From the NCBI RefSeq assembly GCF_001949145.1, contig NW_019091622.1, positions 278,983 to 298,171 of the forward strand: DNA of 19,189 nucleotides. The letters run 5' to 3'. Origin of the DNA: Acanthaster planci (lineage: Eukaryota; Echinodermata; Asteroidea; Valvatida; Acanthasteridae). The notes beneath the pieces are model-generated. The model was not told the DNA's origin and searched no databases. It worked only from the letters and a program-made list of their open reading frames with translations. The position numbers were made by a program, and so were the translations under genes. Below, piece after piece: positions 18,752 through 19,189 of the stretch (the first letter of the stretch is position 1; each line of letters begins with the position of its first letter).

Positions 18752-19189
18752 GTTACTTCAGTTTATTGCCAGCACTTGCACACACCAAGAGGTGATAATC
18801 CTTGGGGATTGCAGGTTGAGGTATGTGCAAAATTGCACTCCAGTACTAGCAAATTTTCCAATAAAGCTCTCATCCTGAAGTTAAGTGTAAAAATTCAAGA
18901 ACACATTTGGTATAAGACGGTGGTTTTCAGATTTTTGTTTGTGAAAGGAAATACAGTTCTCATCTTGTTTTTTCTGTGATTGAAAAAAACAATTCTAATT
19001 CAGTTGCCACATTCCTCTTGGTCTTGGGTGCATTTTCTCCTGCATTTATCCCTCAGTTTGAATACTGAAGTGACTCCGTGCCTAGCTCTTGATTTAGTTA
19101 CTTCATTAGCTGGCTATCGAGAGAGTTGGCTTCAAAGCTAGTTTGTGGAGCAAATTTAATGTTACAAACTGATTTTGTTAACCTTTAGT
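18752..19189 (+). other. 3' untranslated region and downstream DNA
   Basis: Contains the AATAAA at 18860. The short open frame at 18776-18979 has no motif. No start of another gene was seen before the window ends. Confidence 0.65.
18860..18865 (+). promoter_or_regulatory. poly(A) signal AATAAA
   Basis: AATAAA lies 109 bp after the stop codon at 18751, in the 3' untranslated region. It is the only canonical hexamer noticed between the stop and the window end, implying a short 3' UTR with cleavage around 18880-18890. Confidence 0.6.

Noticed and set aside
1-19189. CRISPR array, operon or prokaryotic system
   Set aside because: No regularly spaced direct repeats with unique spacers, and all genuine coding blocks are short exons with GT/AG splice sites. 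The 16 bp units at 8850-9436 are adjacent and inverted, not spaced repeats.

Overview
The window is eukaryotic genomic DNA, most likely from an invertebrate deuterostome such as an amphioxus or hemichordate. That placement is inferred from gene family, roughly 1-2 kb introns and the many small inverted-repeat elements; no species-specific marker was recognised. There is no sign of bacterial gene organisation: coding sequence comes in 90-300 bp blocks bounded by GT/AG splice sites whose phases match one after another.

One plus-strand gene spans nearly the whole window. I could join 16 exons between 793 and 18751 into one continuous reading frame of 960 codons plus a stop. The 5' part of the gene lies upstream of the window, because the first exon opens in the middle of a codon. 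The protein resembles von Willebrand factor A domain-containing protein 7 (VWA7), with a middle part also like the region after the vWA domain of hemicentins. The order is: a KCSHGG / GGINKE linker (exon 1), a vWA domain with an intact DxSxS metal site (exons 2-5), beta-sandwich-like domains (exons 6-11), a Cys-rich two-exon module present twice in tandem (exons 12-13 and 14-15), and a final exon with one transmembrane helix and a cytoplasmic tail of about 62 residues. A poly(A) signal lies 109 bp after the stop codon.

The introns (about 85% of the window) hold mobile-element debris: a 168 bp palindromic MITE flanked by TA (1300-1467) and a damaged relative (6752-6885); a possible Crypton-like remnant with one stop codon (2522-2842); pieces of a non-LTR retrotransposon (4855-5210 and 5440-5575) and an inverted LINE 3' end (4401-4600); a tRNA-derived SINE head (7474-7546); a 145 bp hairpin MITE (8558-8702); and a foldback-like structure built from a 16 bp unit (8850-9436).

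The most interesting part is the 3' end of the gene. The Cys-rich exon pair has been duplicated, and a gapless 210 bp tract covering the second exon and 80 bp of the intron before it is much more similar between copies than the first exon is, which suggests gene conversion. In the first copy the conserved splice donor appears to have decayed, with a replacement 6 bp downstream.
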